Part shown: positions 21,671-33,834 of the stretch, one piece after another | Layout of the letters: every line of letters begins with the position of its first letter | How positions within the stretch are numbered: position 1 is the first letter of the stretch | Assembly (NCBI RefSeq): GCF_007565055.1 | Contig: NC_044561.1 | Span: forward strand, 25,948,114-26,012,113 | Reading direction: 5' to 3' | Length of the DNA stretch: 64,000 bases | Origin: Rhinopithecus roxellana | Taxonomy: Eukaryota > Chordata > Mammalia > Primates > Cercopithecidae | Made by a program: the position numbers and the translations under genes | Notes under the pieces: generated by a model | Seen by the model: the letters and a program-made list of their open reading frames with translations, nothing else | Databases searched by the model: none | Told to the model about the DNA's origin: nothing

Positions 21671-23034
21671 GGTTCTCCTTGATGCAGAGAACTATGGCAT
21701 CTTTCTCCCTGGAGGATCTTGTAGGGAGCAGAATATGGGGCCTTTGCTCCAGCCAAGACCATTCCCACATTGTTCCCCCTTCCACACTTTATCCTCAAGT
21801 TTCTCACTCACCAGAGTGATCTTTCATGAAGACCTGCTTCTCATTTCACTCCACCACAGACCACTTCTCAGGCTCTGACTCACAACTAACCAAGGTCACC
21901 TTCCATGCAAAGCCTCAAAGCTTTGAATGAGCTGATGCTTCCTTTCTCACTCATCTCACCTCCTGCTGCTCCCCCTTTGCTGCCATTGCTGGTGGTCCCT
22001 GGGTTCTTGGTGGTTCCTCCCTCTCAAATGCATTTCCCTTCCTCTTCACTTGATGCATATTCATCCTTCAGCTCCCAGATTAAGCAATGTTGGTGGAAAG
22101 GCACAATTTAAAAACCTAACATGCACACAGGCTCAAAGGTACGCACAAACATGTTTGGTCCTGAGATGGCTCTTCCAACCTTTGCTGTGGCGAGAGGTGC
22201 TCCTCATGACCAGGGCAGCAGAACCAGTTCTTGGAAGTGATGGGGGAAGTGCCAAGTACTCCCTGATCCCTTCTGTTCCTCGGTGGCTCCTCACCTCAAG
22301 CTCCTCTTGCCTCTGCTCCTACAGGTGCTGTGGCTGAACCTGTCATGGCAGAGGGCAACCCCAGGCTCCTGCTCTCCACCACCCTCCCCACCCCCAAGTG
22401 GCGAAATCTCAACCCACCTTTGGTAGTGAGGGAGACTCAAGGCAGTCCATAATTCTGTCAGAGCAAAAAGGGGACTGTCAGCCCACACAGCCCTGCCAGC
22501 TCAGCTCGGCCTCTGTGCCCCTCCCTCCATGCACTCTCATTTCTGTGTCTCTGTTCAGGGATTTATTTTTCTCCACTGCACCTGCTTTTCTCCATAAGAC
22601 CATATTCATGCTTTCCAACCTCTGGCCAGGGAGAGGCCAGGGAGCCTCACTCTCTGGGAAGGGGTCCAGCTGGCCAGGCTTAAGCCACCTCTATCTTCTT
22701 GTTGTCCAGAGGGGCCGTGTGCTATTAGGGGAGGAAAGGCCAGCACAGTGGGGTGACTGGGATATGGTCCCAGTGGGAAGCTGTCCACGTTCCTCGCTAC
22801 TGGGCTGTGTCATATATCTGTGCTGGCTAGTTAACAGTTGGACAGGGTCGTTCTTAACAGCTTGTTCCCTTTCTTTCAGAGCAGATCCAGGTCCTGGGTT
22901 ATGTGGGCCCCATGATCATCCCCATAGGCCCAGCTTAAGCTGGAAGACAAACTCCTCCATGTTCACACAGCAGTGGTGGGAACATGAGGACTTGATGAGA
23001 CCCAGACCCATGAGCCTCACCTCCCTTTGGCATT
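21671..23034. other. Unassigned unique sequence
   Basis: Moderately GC-rich. A 214-codon frame (22398-23042, +) is open but shows no domain and no codon pattern I can recognise, and it runs into the MST LTR. A weak L2-like stretch may occur near 22040-22090. Confidence 0.4.
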
Positions 23035-23561
23035 TGTGTTAGTCCCTTTTCATACATCTATAAAGAACTGCCCAGACTGAATAATTTATAAAGGAAAGAG
23101 GTTGAACTGACTCAGAGCTCCGGGGAGGCCTCAGGAAACTTACAGTCACGGTGGAAGGTGAAGGGGAAGCAAGGCACCTTCTTCACAAGGCGGCAGGAAG
23201 GAGAAGTGCTAAGTGGGGGAAGCAAGGCACCTTCTTCACAAGGCGGCAGGAAGGAGAAGTGCTAAGTGGGGGAAGCAAGGCACGTTCTTCACAAGGCGGC
23301 AGGAAGGAGAAGCGCTAAGTGGGGGAAGCAAGGCACCTTCTTCACAAGGCGGCAGGAAGGAGAAGTGCTAAGTGAAGGGGGAAGAGCCCCTTATAAAACC
23401 ATCAGGTCTCAGGAGGACTCACTCCCTATCAGGAGAACAGCATGGGGGAACCACCCCCAGGATTCAGTTCCCTCCACCTGGTCTCTCCCTTGACACGTGG
23501 AGATTACGGAGATTATAATTCAAGATGAGATTTGGATGAGACACGAAACCCAACCATATCA
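23035..23561 (+). mobile_element. MST-type LTR (ERVL-MaLR), solo
   Basis: It begins 'tgtgttagtcccttttcat' and ends '...caaccatatca', with 'aagaactgcccagactg', 'ataatttataaaggaaagag', 'ccccttataaaaccatcagg' and 'ttcaagatgagatttggatg' in consensus order. The U3 centre carries a 53-bp amplification. No internal region flanks it. Confidence 0.9.
23168..23379. repeat. 53-bp tandem array inside MST LTR
   Basis: Copies of 'agcaaggcaccttcttcaca' start at 23168, 23221, 23274 and 23327, exactly 53 bp apart, and are nearly identical; the unit is present once in the normal MST LTR. A recent local amplification. Confidence 0.95.
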
Positions 23562-25189
23562 GCGCTAGAGGAGTTCTGGCTGCACAAGTCTCTGGTTAAA
23601 GTCATGGAAATTCCTTGGGCTTCAGAGGTGCATGGCTGGGAGGACAACCTCTGCCTTCAGTGAACTCATCTGACAAAGCGGCTGGCCAGCAGGATCTAGA
23701 GCTGCTCAGACAGGAGTGGGAGAGGAAGGGCTATTTTCAAATATGAGGGATGTGTTTAAGGACCACAAACCCACACTCCAGGAACTCCAGGGCTCCTCAA
23801 CTTCCTTCTTGGTGATGCTCGAACTCCAGCCAGGCTGTTCCGAGTCCCAGAACCCCCCGAGTGACCTGTATCCCTCCCGCTGTATCCTGGGGGCTCTGGT
23901 CTTCAGCTTCTGGGCTGTGCTAGGGGAGGCTCTGCAGATGGAGCTGGGGGATCATTCCGGGAGGAGAGGGGACCCTCTGGCCTTCCACAGTGAAGGTTTG
24001 TCTTATTCCTCAAAGTTCCCTCAAAGGATGGGTCAAGTCACCTGCCTGGCAGACAAGAGGGATTCTGTCCCAGGCAGGGCACAGTGTGTGGCTTTTCCAT
24101 TGTTCTCTCCCCATGCTGTTCCCGTAGGCAGGAGGTGGGTTAGGGGTGGGCCCAGTGGGCTATGAATAGTTGGGGGGTGCTGTCAGCACCCTCCGAGGGG
24201 AGGAGTCTTTAGTCATCTCAATCAGGAGGGTCTGATGAAGCTTTGAGGCTAAACCACCCTCTGATCACTGGCGCAGGCCCCGGGCCTGCTCCCGCCCAGC
24301 ATTCCAGGCAAGTAACAACAGTGAGGTGCATGGATTTCTGTTGAAAGGAACATTAAGATTTATTGACTCGAGAGGTTTCTATCGATTCCCATGGAAGCAA
24401 GGTCAGCGTGTGCCTGCGAAAGGAACGTCGGCCCCTTTCCTGAGGTGAGGAGTCAATATTTGCTCTGTCCTGGCTGTCAATCAGCGGCCAGGCCACCACT
24501 GTCCATCCTCAAGGTTAATCCAGTCTGCAACTGCAGGGGGACCCAAGGACAGAGGGAGAAGGCCACAGCCGTGGCCGGGAGCTGTGAGTCTCCAGGATGC
24601 CCAGGAGGACGCCCGGGACAGACCACAGATCTGGCTCTGGGATGGGCCCTCTGCTCCTGCGGACACCCATGCACCGAGATTAAACATCGCTCCAGGCTCT
24701 GCCAAGCTTTCGTCCCTAACTCAAGGGGTGCCTCTGGTGCACGCCTCACACCTCCCCTGGCTCCTTGCTTCCCTTGGCCAATACCAGATGAGACCTGAGT
24801 CTGTCTCCACAGAGCAGGGAAGGAGCTCAGCGTCCCGTCGGACTCTGCAGGGTGTCCATTCCATTTCCCACCTCCTGAAGCCACGTGCCTCCACAATCTC
24901 ACACAAAGCTGGGAGGCACTTGGGGCGAGCACCGTGATGAAAACCTTAGGGCCCTTCTGGCTCCTGTGTCTCAGTAAGATGCAGGAAGCTGATACGTCTA
25001 TGTCGGAGTGGACAGGTGCTGAGGACCAAAGATCTGAGATGAAAACAGTGTCCACCTGGGCTCCAGAACCCATTTTCCAGCATGTCTATGGGGCCTGGGG
25101 TCCACAGATACCTCGGTGAGTTCAGAATGACACTGTCTGTGGCCATTTCTGGAGCAGTGATGCTCTCAACTAAGATCTCCGGACCTGAA
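23562..25189. other. Unassigned unique sequence, GC-rich
   Basis: No repeat or exon recognised. Bases 24290-24420 ('gttgaaaggaacattaagat', 'attgactcgagaggtttc') are AT-richer. Overlapping frames on both strands are treated as chance. Confidence 0.4.
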
Positions 25190-25468
25190 ACCCTCCCCTA
25201 GGCTGGTCCATACTTCACGGTGGCCACACATGAGGGCTGCACGGAGTCCCATCAACTCAACCCTCCCCTGGGCTGGTCCATACTTCACGGTGGCCACACA
25301 TGAGGGCTGCACGGAGTCCCATCAACTCAACCCTCCCCTGGGCTGGTCCATACTTCACGGTGGCCACACATGAGGGCTGCACGGACTCCCATCAACTCAA
25401 CCCTCCCCTGGGCTGGTCCATACTTCACGGTGGCCACGCGAGATGGCTGCACAGAGTCCCATCAACCA
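25190..25468. repeat. 70-bp minisatellite, four copies
   Basis: 'ggctggtccatacttcacgg' begins at 25201, 25271, 25341 and 25411, i.e. exactly every 70 bp. The copies are nearly identical, the last with 'cacgcgagatgg' instead of 'cacacatgaggg'. High homogeneity points to recent amplification. Confidence 0.95.
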
Positions 25469-26702
25469 ACCTGCTGGGCTTCTTGTTGCCATTTTGCTCC
25501 TGCAGCAGAGCCTGCACCTTTCCACGGAGAGATCCGTGTCTTTCTTCATGGAACAGGTCCATGATAGCTCTGCCGGGGCCACCAGCCACTGACCTCCTCT
25601 AAGTCCTCCTGCTTAGAGCTTGTTCATCTTCACAAAACTAGAATCTGTTAGAGCACCCATGTGTCATCCTACCACTGAGCGCTGTCCCTTCTTGGTGGGC
25701 CCAAGGCGTAGCTGAGCCAGGCTTCCTCGTTAGCTGTCTGCTGCGAGGCTGTGGGGGGCACTGGCTGGGCCTCAGCCACCTCCTTCTGTCTGCAAGGTGG
25801 GCACCCTGGGAGAGAAGGGATGTGTGAAGATCTCCTGAGCCCAGGGAGCCGCCAGCCCTCTGTCTGCAGCTGGGGATTCCTGGCGGTGCCCTCTTGGGAG
25901 GCTTGGAGGGTTACTAGAGAGAAAGCAGGAAAAGCGACCAAGCCGTCACCTGGTGCACAGAGCCCAGAAACACCATCTCTCCTCCTTTTCCCATCTAAAG
26001 AGGAGGAAGAATGGAATGGATGCAGAAACCCCAAGGGGGCTCTGGGACCCCCTGGCCCTTCCCTCCCAGGTGGGCCTCCCCTCCCAGGTGGGCCTCTCAT
26101 GTGTCCCTCTGCCCAGGGTGGGGCTCTGGAAGCAGATGAAGAACCCCTGTGGGGACAGCTCCTCTGTGGCTCTCCCTGGACAGGGGACGCTCTATGGTGC
26201 CAGCGATGGCCCTCGCCCCCTGGCTCCTCAGGTGCTCCCGGCGAGTCTCCTCTGCAGCTCCTCCTCACCTCTCTCCTCTTCGGGTGCTCCCAGTGAGTCT
26301 CTGCAGCTCCTCCTCACCTCCCTCCTCTTCGGGTGCTCCCGGCGAATCTCCTTGCAGATCCTCCTCACCTTCCTCCTTTGCACATAGTTGGGGTCTCTGA
26401 GGCTCCTTTCCCTGCCCACGAGTCCCTAAGTGGCTTTGAGCTTCCCTGTGGTTTTAAGCACCACTCACTCCCCTGACTCCCAGAGGTACCTATGGAGCCC
26501 ACACCCTACCCAGAGCCCAGGCAGCTGGCAGGACTGTCTGCTCTGAAGGTGCTGTCGCTGTGGCTACAGCTCCTCTCTTCTCCCACCTCCGATTTTCCAT
26601 TCTTCCATCTTCCCTGTCCCATTAATGACACTGCCACCCACAGCTGCTCCTGTTACTGACCAGGAGACAGTGTCCCTCCCCAGGTTCACCTCAGGGCCAC
26701 CG
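25469..26702. other. Unassigned GC-rich unique sequence
   Basis: It includes a short ~50-bp tandem repeat at 26231-26380. Several open frames are Pro/Ser/Leu-rich on both strands at once (e.g. 25669-26268 minus and 25751-26296 plus), so none is credible. Confidence 0.4.
26231..26380. repeat. ~50-bp tandem repeat, three copies
   Basis: 'ggtgctccc' followed by 'gagtctc...gcagctcctcctcacctc' starts at 26231, 26283 and 26332 (periods 52 and 49). Confidence 0.8.
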
Positions 26703-27013
26703 TTTCCTCCTCTCTATCCTCTCTCTCCCTCCCCACTCTCTTCCTTTCTCCCTTTATCTCTCTATTTCTCTCTCTCTTCTTCTCTCCCCTTTCTCCCTTT
26801 CTGTCCCCACCTCTTTTCCTCTGGCTCTCTCCCTCTCTCTCCCTCTCTCCCTCTATCCATTTCCCTTTGTCCTTTCTCCCTCTCTATCTGCTTTCTCCAT
26901 CCCTGTCTCCTTCTATCCCTTTCTGTCTCTCTCTTTACCCTTTCTCTTTCTCTCTGCCCTTTCTTCCTCTCTCCCCACTTTCTTCCTCTCTCTCCATCTC
27001 CCTTTCTCTCTGC
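26703..27013. repeat. Polypyrimidine (CT-rich) tract, about 310 bp
   Basis: The + strand has almost only C and T in words such as CTCTCC, TTTCTC and CCTCTC. The strand asymmetry could allow triplex (H-DNA). Ser/Leu/Pro frames on + and Arg/Glu frames on - are artefacts. Confidence 0.9.
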
Positions 27014-27681
27014 CCCCACCCCACTGAGCACTCTCCACTCTCCTATCCCTACTCCTCTCGCACATGCCCATCTGCCCTCCCAGCTCCCTCTCTCTGCACA
27101 CTCCTCAGGACCTTTAGATGCCAGCATCATTGAAACCACTCTGAAGTCATGGACACATTCTCACTGAAAGCAACTCCATGTCACCTCATTGCACTGTTGC
27201 TCTGGGCACAAAATCCAGACTTGTCAACCTGTCTCATGGGGGCAGCTGCTCAGCCCAGTCCCGGATAGCCTGGAGGCTCAGGTTTCACAACCAGCACTTC
27301 CTAGGGACTGAGGGAGGCCAGCAGCTCTGCCATGGGCGTGCATTTCTGGAAGGGAGCGGAGCCCGCCAGTCACTCAGCTCTGCCACCAATGGAATCAGTG
27401 CATACACCACAGCCTGCTAATGTCAGCCTGAACACAGAACTTCCTGGAAAAAAAAAATAGATACAGAAATGCCTCCACAGGCCGGCTTCTGCGAGGGACC
27501 TGCCACCTCCCAGAGATGGCGGTGAGCAGCGGCATCCACCAACGGAGTCGGTACACGGAGGCCTTCCATGCTGCCGCCAGTCCCCGTGAGTTCATTAGAG
27601 GTTCATGGACCGGACTAGCTGGTCAGCTCACAGGGGACAGCTCTGGTGTGTTTCTCTATTTGTTTATTTTAAGTATATCTT
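27014..27681. other. Unassigned unique sequence
   Basis: No repeat family recognised except the short T/G-rich run leading into the Alu. No exon supported. Confidence 0.4.
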
Positions 27682-27992
27682 GTTTGTTGTTTTGTTTTTT
27701 GTTTTTTTTTTTAGATGGAGTCTTGCTGTTTTGCCCAGGCTGAGTGCAATGGCAGGATCTCAGCTCACTGCAACCTCCGTCTCCTGGGTTCCAGCAATTC
27801 TCCTGCCTCAGCCTCCCGAGTAGCTGAGATTACAGGCACCCACCACCATGCCCAGCTAATTTTTGTATTTTTAGTAGAGATGGGGTTTCACCGTGTTGGC
27901 CAGGCCAGTCTCGAACTCCTGATCTCAGGTGATCGGCCCATCTCAGCCTCCCAAAGTGCTGGGATTATAGGCATGAGCCACCATGCCTGGGC
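27682..27992 (-). mobile_element. Full Alu, antisense, with target duplication
   Basis: An interrupted T-tail, 'agatggagtcttgctgtttt' and an end 'ccaccatgcctgggc' are seen. The target duplication is aagtatatctt (27671-27681) and aagtctatctt (27993-28003). It lies at the edge of an antisense L1-like segment. Confidence 0.95.
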
Positions 27993-28003
27993 AAGTCTAT
28001 CTT

Positions 28004-28425
28004 TTAGAACAGTTTTAGGTTCAGAACAGCAAAATTGAGCAAAGGTACAGAGATATTCCATGCACCCCCTGGCCCCACAAATGCATAGGCTCCCCCATTA
28101 TTGACTCATCCCATGAGAAGGTGTATTTGGTGGAACTGATGAGCAAACATCCACGCATCATTATGGCCCAACGCCCCGGCTGACAGCAGGGCTCACTCTA
28201 TGCCTGAGTGTCACAGCAGGGCTCGCTGTCACAGTGATGTGGGCTCTGACAAGGTGCGTGGACTGAATCCAGCACTGCAGCCTCATCTGGGGCCCCCAGA
28301 CCCTCCATGCGACCCCTCTGCATCCCTCCTTCACCGCCAGCCCTTAGCAACTATTGATTTCTGTACTAGCCCCGTAGTTACGCCTTTTCCAGCATGTCAT
28401 GCACAGCAGATCTTCAAACAACATC
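28004..28425 (-). mobile_element. Antisense L1 3'-UTR-like remnant
   Basis: The words 'ttagaacagttttaggttcag', 'caaaattgagcaaagg', 'acagagatattcc', 'cagcccttagcaactattga' and 'gccttttccagcatgtcat' follow the order of the reverse complement of an old L1 3' UTR. Diverged; the right limit is approximate. Confidence 0.5.
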
Positions 28426-29381
28426 TTTTTGTCCAATGCTGTCTTGTTATAATGTTGATGAGAAAAAGAACATTGATTCCCTGTCATCTCCTCTGTGTGT
28501 GTGGAACTCGCATGTTCTCCTCTTGTCTGCGAGGGTTTTTCCAGGTGCTCCGGCTTTCTCCCACCTCCCACAGATGTGCACACTCAGTGAGCTGGTGCAT
28601 CTACATGGGCCTGGTGTGAGTGAGTGAGGGTGTGTGGGGGTCGCCTGGCGAGGAGGGCGTCCTGTTCAGGGCTGGTTCCTGCCTGTGCTGTCACCTGGAA
28701 TAAGCATGCTGGAAAATGAATGAATGAATGAATACAAATTATTGTAAAATAAAAATTTGTAAAGTCTACGATAATCATACAAACGCGTGACAGTAAAGGA
28801 CGTGGAGGGAAAAGAGTCGGCGAGCCGCCGTGTCTGTGCTGGTTTGTGAGCTGTGTGGGGACGGGAGGTGCTTCTTACAATTTTCCCTTTGCAAACATTT
28901 GTTCTTTGGTTTAACCCACCAGCACATGACCACCGCCACTCACCAACTCACCAACAATTAAATAGTCATCTTGCTTGTTTTCATTGATCTTTCTTAAATG
29001 TATGTATAGCTTAAATTTATTTCAATGTTTAATACTAGAAGTATTCTGGGTCTTCATTTAGAAGTTTGATGAAGTGTTTGTGACCAGAAATACACCACTG
29101 GAACTTAATTCTTGTTAAAATCAAGTTATAAAATTGGTTTTGTTCTGCTTTGTTTGGGTTAAAGTCACACTTTCCAAGAACCTATCACCTGATAGGTTTA
29201 TGAGCTGCATGGTGGCTCACAAACCATCACAGATAAAGCAGCTCACTGAGCGCTTCCTATGACAATCTTTGTTGTCATGCATTTGTAGGATTGTCATAGA
29301 CTTTACACATTTCTATGTTACTATAAGGGAGGACTTACCTTATATTACGTGTTTTTGTTTGTTTGGTTGGTTGGTTTTTGT
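28426..29381. other. Unassigned AT-rich sequence with (GAAT)n
   Basis: A GAAT tetranucleotide run at 28716-28734 follows words ('cctggcgaggagggcgtcctg', 'acctggaataagcatgctgg') that I recognise as an old interspersed repeat but cannot name. 28800-29380 is AT-rich and unassigned. Confidence 0.4.
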
Positions 29382-29662
29382 ACCTGATAGCTGAGATGGC
29401 TACTCAGGGACTAGTGAGTGAGTAGTGGGCAGAGACTGGAAACCCTGGACAGAGAAGTGAGTCATGTCCTGGGCAGGACAGAATGGGATGGTACAAAATC
29501 CCATTGCACTACGCAGAATGGCATGCCATTTCAATGTATGAGTTTTTATTTCTGAAATGTTCCATTTAATATTTTTGGACCATGGTTGGCCTCAGATAAC
29601 TGAAACCATCAATACCTGAAACTGTGGAAGCAAAACCTTGGATCACGGGGAGCTGCTGCTCA
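29382..29662. mobile_element. Pogo/Tigger-type DNA transposon end (Tigger3/4-like)
   Basis: 'agctgagatggctactcagg', 'catgtcctgggcaggacagaatgg', 'ttccatttaatatttttgga', 'actgaaaccatcaatacctg' and a GC-rich terminal segment near 29640-29662 follow the order of the terminal part of a Tigger3/4-class element, diverged by many CpG losses. The terminal inverted repeat is at the right end. The other end is missing. Confidence 0.55.
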
Positions 29663-29702
29663 TGTCGTCTACAAGAACCCACTTTAAAACTAAAGGCACA
29701 CA

Positions 29703-30016
29703 GGCCAGGCATGGTGGCTCACACCTGTAATCCCAGAACTTTGGGAGGCCAAGGCAAGTGGATCACTTGCAGTCAGGAGTTCAAGACCAGCCTGGCCAAC
29801 ATGGCAAAAGTCAGTCTCTACTAAAAGTACAAAAAAAAAAAAAAGTTAGCCAGATGTGGTGGTATGTGCCTGTAGTACCAGTTACTAGGGAGGTGGAGGC
29901 AGGAGAATCTCTTGAACCTGGGAGCTGGAGGTCGCAGTGAGCCAAGATCATGCCATTGACTCCAGCCTGGGTGACAGTGTGAGACTCCATCTCAAAAAAA
30001 ATTTTAAAAATAAAAA
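29703..30016 (+). mobile_element. Full Alu, sense, with target duplication
   Basis: It runs from 'ggccaggcatggtggctcac' to 'gtgagactccatctc' and an A-rich tail. The target duplication taaaggcacaca is present at 29691-29702 and 30017-30028, inside the L1. Confidence 0.95.
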
Positions 30017-30181
30017 TAAAGGCACACAACACATAGGTGACAAGTAGAGAAGTGAAGACATATCGCGCTAGCACTAATCGAAAGAAATCAGGAGCAGGTG
30101 ATATTATCTCAGACAGACTGCAGAGGACCATCATCTGGAACATGATCAAGGAGGGCAAGGGCCATGACTTAGTGATAAAAG

Positions 30182-30415
30182 GTCAATGACCCAGGAAGAC
30201 ATAACAAGTCAATGACCCAGGAAGACATAACAAGTCAATGACCGAGGAAGACATAATAAGCCAATGACTGAGGAAGACATAACAAGTCAATGACCCAAGA
30301 AGACATAACAAGTCAATGACCAAGGAAGACATAACAAGTCAATGACCGAGGAAGACATAACAAGTCAATGACCCAGGAAGACATAACAAGTCAGTGACCA
30401 AAGAAGACATAACAA
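30182..30415. repeat. 26-bp minisatellite in L1 ORF2, nine copies
   Basis: Units starting at 30182, 30208, 30234, 30260, 30286, 30312, 30338, 30364 and 30390 are spaced exactly 26 bp ('gtcaatgacccaggaagaca'). The corresponding single L1 unit encodes part of the endonuclease region. Because 26 is not a multiple of three, the expansion destroys the frame. Confidence 0.95.
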
Positions 30416-31525
30416 ACTATAACATGGATGCACCCAACAACAGAGCATCTGATTCCGTCAGGCAAAAACTGTAGAACTCCAGGGAGAGAGAGATGGATCC
30501 ACTGTTACATTTGGGGGCTTCAATATCCCCCTATCAGAAATAAGCAGATTCAGCAGGAAGGGAATCAGTAAAGCCAGGTGGAACTCAACACCATTTATCA
30601 ACAGGCTATAACTGACATTTGTAGAATACTCCATCCAGTAATAACAGAAGTCACATTCTTCTCAGACTCACATGAAAAGTCAAACAAGATAGACCATATT
30701 CTGGGCCACAAAACACATCTTAACAAATTTAAAAGAATAGTAATTATACAATGTCTGCTCTCAGATCACACTGGAATTAAGCTAAGAATCAATAACTGAA
30801 TGAAGGCTGGAAATCCTTAAATATTTAGAAATTAAACAACATGCTTCCAAATAATACATAGATCAAAGAAGAAATCTCAAAAGAAATGTAAAAACATTTC
30901 CATTAAACAAAAATGAAAACACAGCTTAGCAAAATTTATGGGATGCAGGAAAAGCAGTGCTTACAGGTAAATTGATAGCATTGAATGCCCATGCTAGAAA
31001 AGAAAGATCTAGAACCTACTGTCTAATATCCCCCTTAGGAAAAAGAAGAGCAACTTAAATTCTGAGTAAGCAGAATAGAATAAATAATAAAAATTGGAAC
31101 AGAAATCAATGAAATTTAAAAAAGAAATCAATAGAGACAACTGATAAAACCAAAAGCTGGCTCTTTGAAAATATTGATGAAACTGATAAGCTTCTAAACT
31201 GGAGAGAGGACAGAAATTCCTAACATCAGAAATGCAAGATGGAACGTCACTACAAACCCCACAGACATTAAAAGGACAATAAATAAATATTACGAGCAGC
31301 TCTATGACCACAAATTTGATAACCTGATTGAAATAAACCAATTCCTTGAAAAACACAATTCTTCCAAAACTCGCACAAGATAAAGCAGACAATCTGAATA
31401 GGCCTATATCTAGCAAAGAAATTATATCATTAATTAGTTATCTTCAAGGGTTAACTGATGAATTCTACCAAACATTTAAGAAAGAAATGATATCAATTCT
31501 CTACAATCTCTTTCAGAGGATGAGA

Positions 31526-31858
31526 GCAGAGAGGCTACTTCCTCTGCTTCGGCTGCATCAGGTGGGCAGGGCCTCTGGGGGCTGAACTCCCTGAGGACCC
31601 AGGGAGTTGGATGTGAGGCCAGTGTGGACAGGACTTGGCATCAAGGGTAGACATCTGGCTCTTCTTCCCTCAGCCAGGCTCTGCTACTTACCAGCTTTGG
31701 GCCAGTCTGAAAGTAATGTCACCTCTCTGAACAGCTGATGGCCCTAGAATCAGATGCTGCTGTGCTTCCTGTACAGCCTGCAGAACCGAGAGCCAATTAA
31801 ACCTCTTTTCCTTATAAATTACTCAGTCTCCTTATAAATTACTCAGTCTCAGGTATTT
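31526..31858. other. Unassigned unique sequence
   Basis: GC-rich DNA with a short duplication, 'ccttataaattactcagtct' twice at 31810-31850. No other feature. Confidence 0.4.
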
Positions 31859-32175
31859 CCTTTTTTCTTTTTTCTTTTTCTTTTTTTTTTGAGATAGAGT
31901 TTCACTCTTGTTGCCCAGGCTGGAGTACAGTGGCGTGATCTCAGCTCACCACAACCTCTGCCTCCTGAGTTCAAGCAATTCTCCTGCCTCAGCCTCCTGA
32001 ATAACTGGGCCTACAGACGCCCGCCACCATGCCTGGCTAATTTTTTTTTGTATTTTTAGTAGAGATGGGGCTTCATCATGTTAGCCAGGATGCTCTTGGT
32101 CTCCTGACCTTGTGATCTGCCTGCCTCGGCCTCTCAAAGTGCTGGGATTACAGGTGTGAGCCACTGAGCCCGGCT
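31859..32175 (-). mobile_element. Full Alu, antisense
   Basis: A long interrupted T-tail, 'gagatagagtttcactcttg' and an end 'ccactgagcccggct' are present. Diverged AluS-like. Confidence 0.95.
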
Positions 32176-33834
32176 GGCCCTGGCATCTCAAACACTCCAT
32201 ACAAGTCTCCAGTGCCAGTCAAACTGGTGCCAGAGAGAGTCTAGCAGCAGCATCCGGACCACATGCCCCCTGTGGCCTGGACCCGTGACCATGGGCCACC
32301 ACCTTCCTCCCACCCTTCAGGCCAACCTAATGCCTGGCTTCTGCACCAGCTCCCCACAGCCCAGACCTGGAGGTGCTGCAGGTGCTGTATAATGAGCCCG
32401 GCTGAGTGTAGCAAGGTAGTGACATGTCCTGCAAAGCTGGCTTCCTCCACCCTCCTGAAGTTCACCTCCCTGGACATGGGATCATCAGGGCCCTGAATAT
32501 CTACTCGGAAGCCACACCTACCCGTGCTCACTGCCTGCTGGTTCAGCGGGCTTTTGCTCCCTCATTTCAACGGCCAGGTTTATTTTAAAAATTATTTTAA
32601 TATTCATGTCAAGGTTGCAATTCAATAGAGAACATCTAATGGAAAAAAAATGAGATAATGTAAATTAAGAAAACAAAATTGAAATCACCAGCACCAGAGA
32701 TTACAGTCATACACATTTTGGCATAGACGTTTCTATCAGGCCTGATCCACACAGACCCCGAGGCCCGCCTGTCTTGGAACAATGCGCCTGTTTTATGGGC
32801 AGGAGGTGGGTGGTGGCCTCACGAGTGGGCAAGTGTCCCTGACCGACTGGGGAATGCCGGCCTTAGGGAGTGGCCGTGGCCTGTTGAGGGCTGAGCTAAG
32901 GCAGAGGCACCAGCCTGGGGGGCCGAGGTCCCAGCCTCTGCGCTGCTTTAACCAGGGGTTGATGTGATGCTCCATCCTCAGAGACAGAGCTCTTGGATTG
33001 AGCACCAGGAACAGAAACAGGCGTGGCCCCTCCTCATCACCCCTGGAGACCCCTGGGCCGAAGTGTGCCCCGACTTTACGCACACTGAGATGGAGACCTG
33101 GGTCCTTCAGGCCCTCGCTCCAGGGAAACTAGAAGGCTCCCAGCTGACCTCTCCACTCCTCCTCTGCGACCAGCAGGCTGAATAAAATAAAATAATAAAA
33201 TATAAAATAATAAAGCAAAATAAAATGTGAAAGGCGGTGATGTCCCAAAATGCTTGTGGACAGAAGGAGTACCGAGAAGTGGGGGGAGAGGGGAAGGAGG
33301 AAAGGAAGAGAGAGGCTGGAGGGAGGGAGGTTCCTTGACGCTGGGTACTGGGGAAGGAAGTGACTCCTGCCTCAGCAGCCCCCCTTAGCCCTTGGCGAGT
33401 TGGAGACCCCGAGCATGAAGAGCGAGTGGGACTTTCCAACAACAAGGGCGGGTCAGGGGTCGCAGGACAGTAGTGCCAGGGGCATGGAAGCCCAGGGTGG
33501 GAGCTCCTCCTCCTCGCACATGGAAGCCCTGGAGGTCTCCAAACTGGGCATGGGACAGGGAGACTGGGTGGGGAAGGCTACCCCATGTCCCTAAGGAGAA
33601 GAGGCTGGAAGCAGTGGACTGAGAACAGTGAGGCCAGGTTTCCAGGGGGTCCAGGCTCCCCGGTGCTAACGTCCACCCCGATGAAGTCTCCACCAGAGGG
33701 GCTGCCCTGCCCTCACCCTGCTCACTGGAGGGGAACCCTGGAACCTCTCGGGGTTCTCCCAGCAGGAGGGAGGGTGACTGCTCCCCACCTCGCCCCCGGG
33801 GAAGAGCTGTCACCATGGAAACCTCCCTGTTGTC
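32176..33834. other. Unassigned GC-rich sequence with (TAAAA)n
   Basis: A TAAAA/AATAA-rich run occupies 33181-33227. The stretch 32580-32710 is AT-rich. Otherwise it is unique GC-rich DNA with overlapping frames that are not credible genes. Confidence 0.4.

Larger units (their letters stand above)
29663..31525 (+). mobile_element. Old L1 ORF2 fragment, endonuclease to RT
   Basis: From 'gtctacaagaacccacttta' through 'gatagaccatattctgggcc', 'aacaacagagcatctg', 'aaatgaaaacacagcttagc', 'aaccaaaagctggctctttg' and 'aattctaccaaacatttaag' the order is that of L1 ORF2, and the fragment stops at about 31525. Interruptions are the Alu at 29703 and the 26-bp array at 30182. Frames are broken throughout. 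Confidence 0.85.

Noticed and set aside
21183..21785. 200-codon minus-strand frame rich in His, Pro, Ser and Ile
   Set aside because: Translation of the (GGAT)n array.
22398..23042. 214-codon plus-strand frame
   Set aside because: It runs into the MST LTR at 23035 and has no domain; read as chance.
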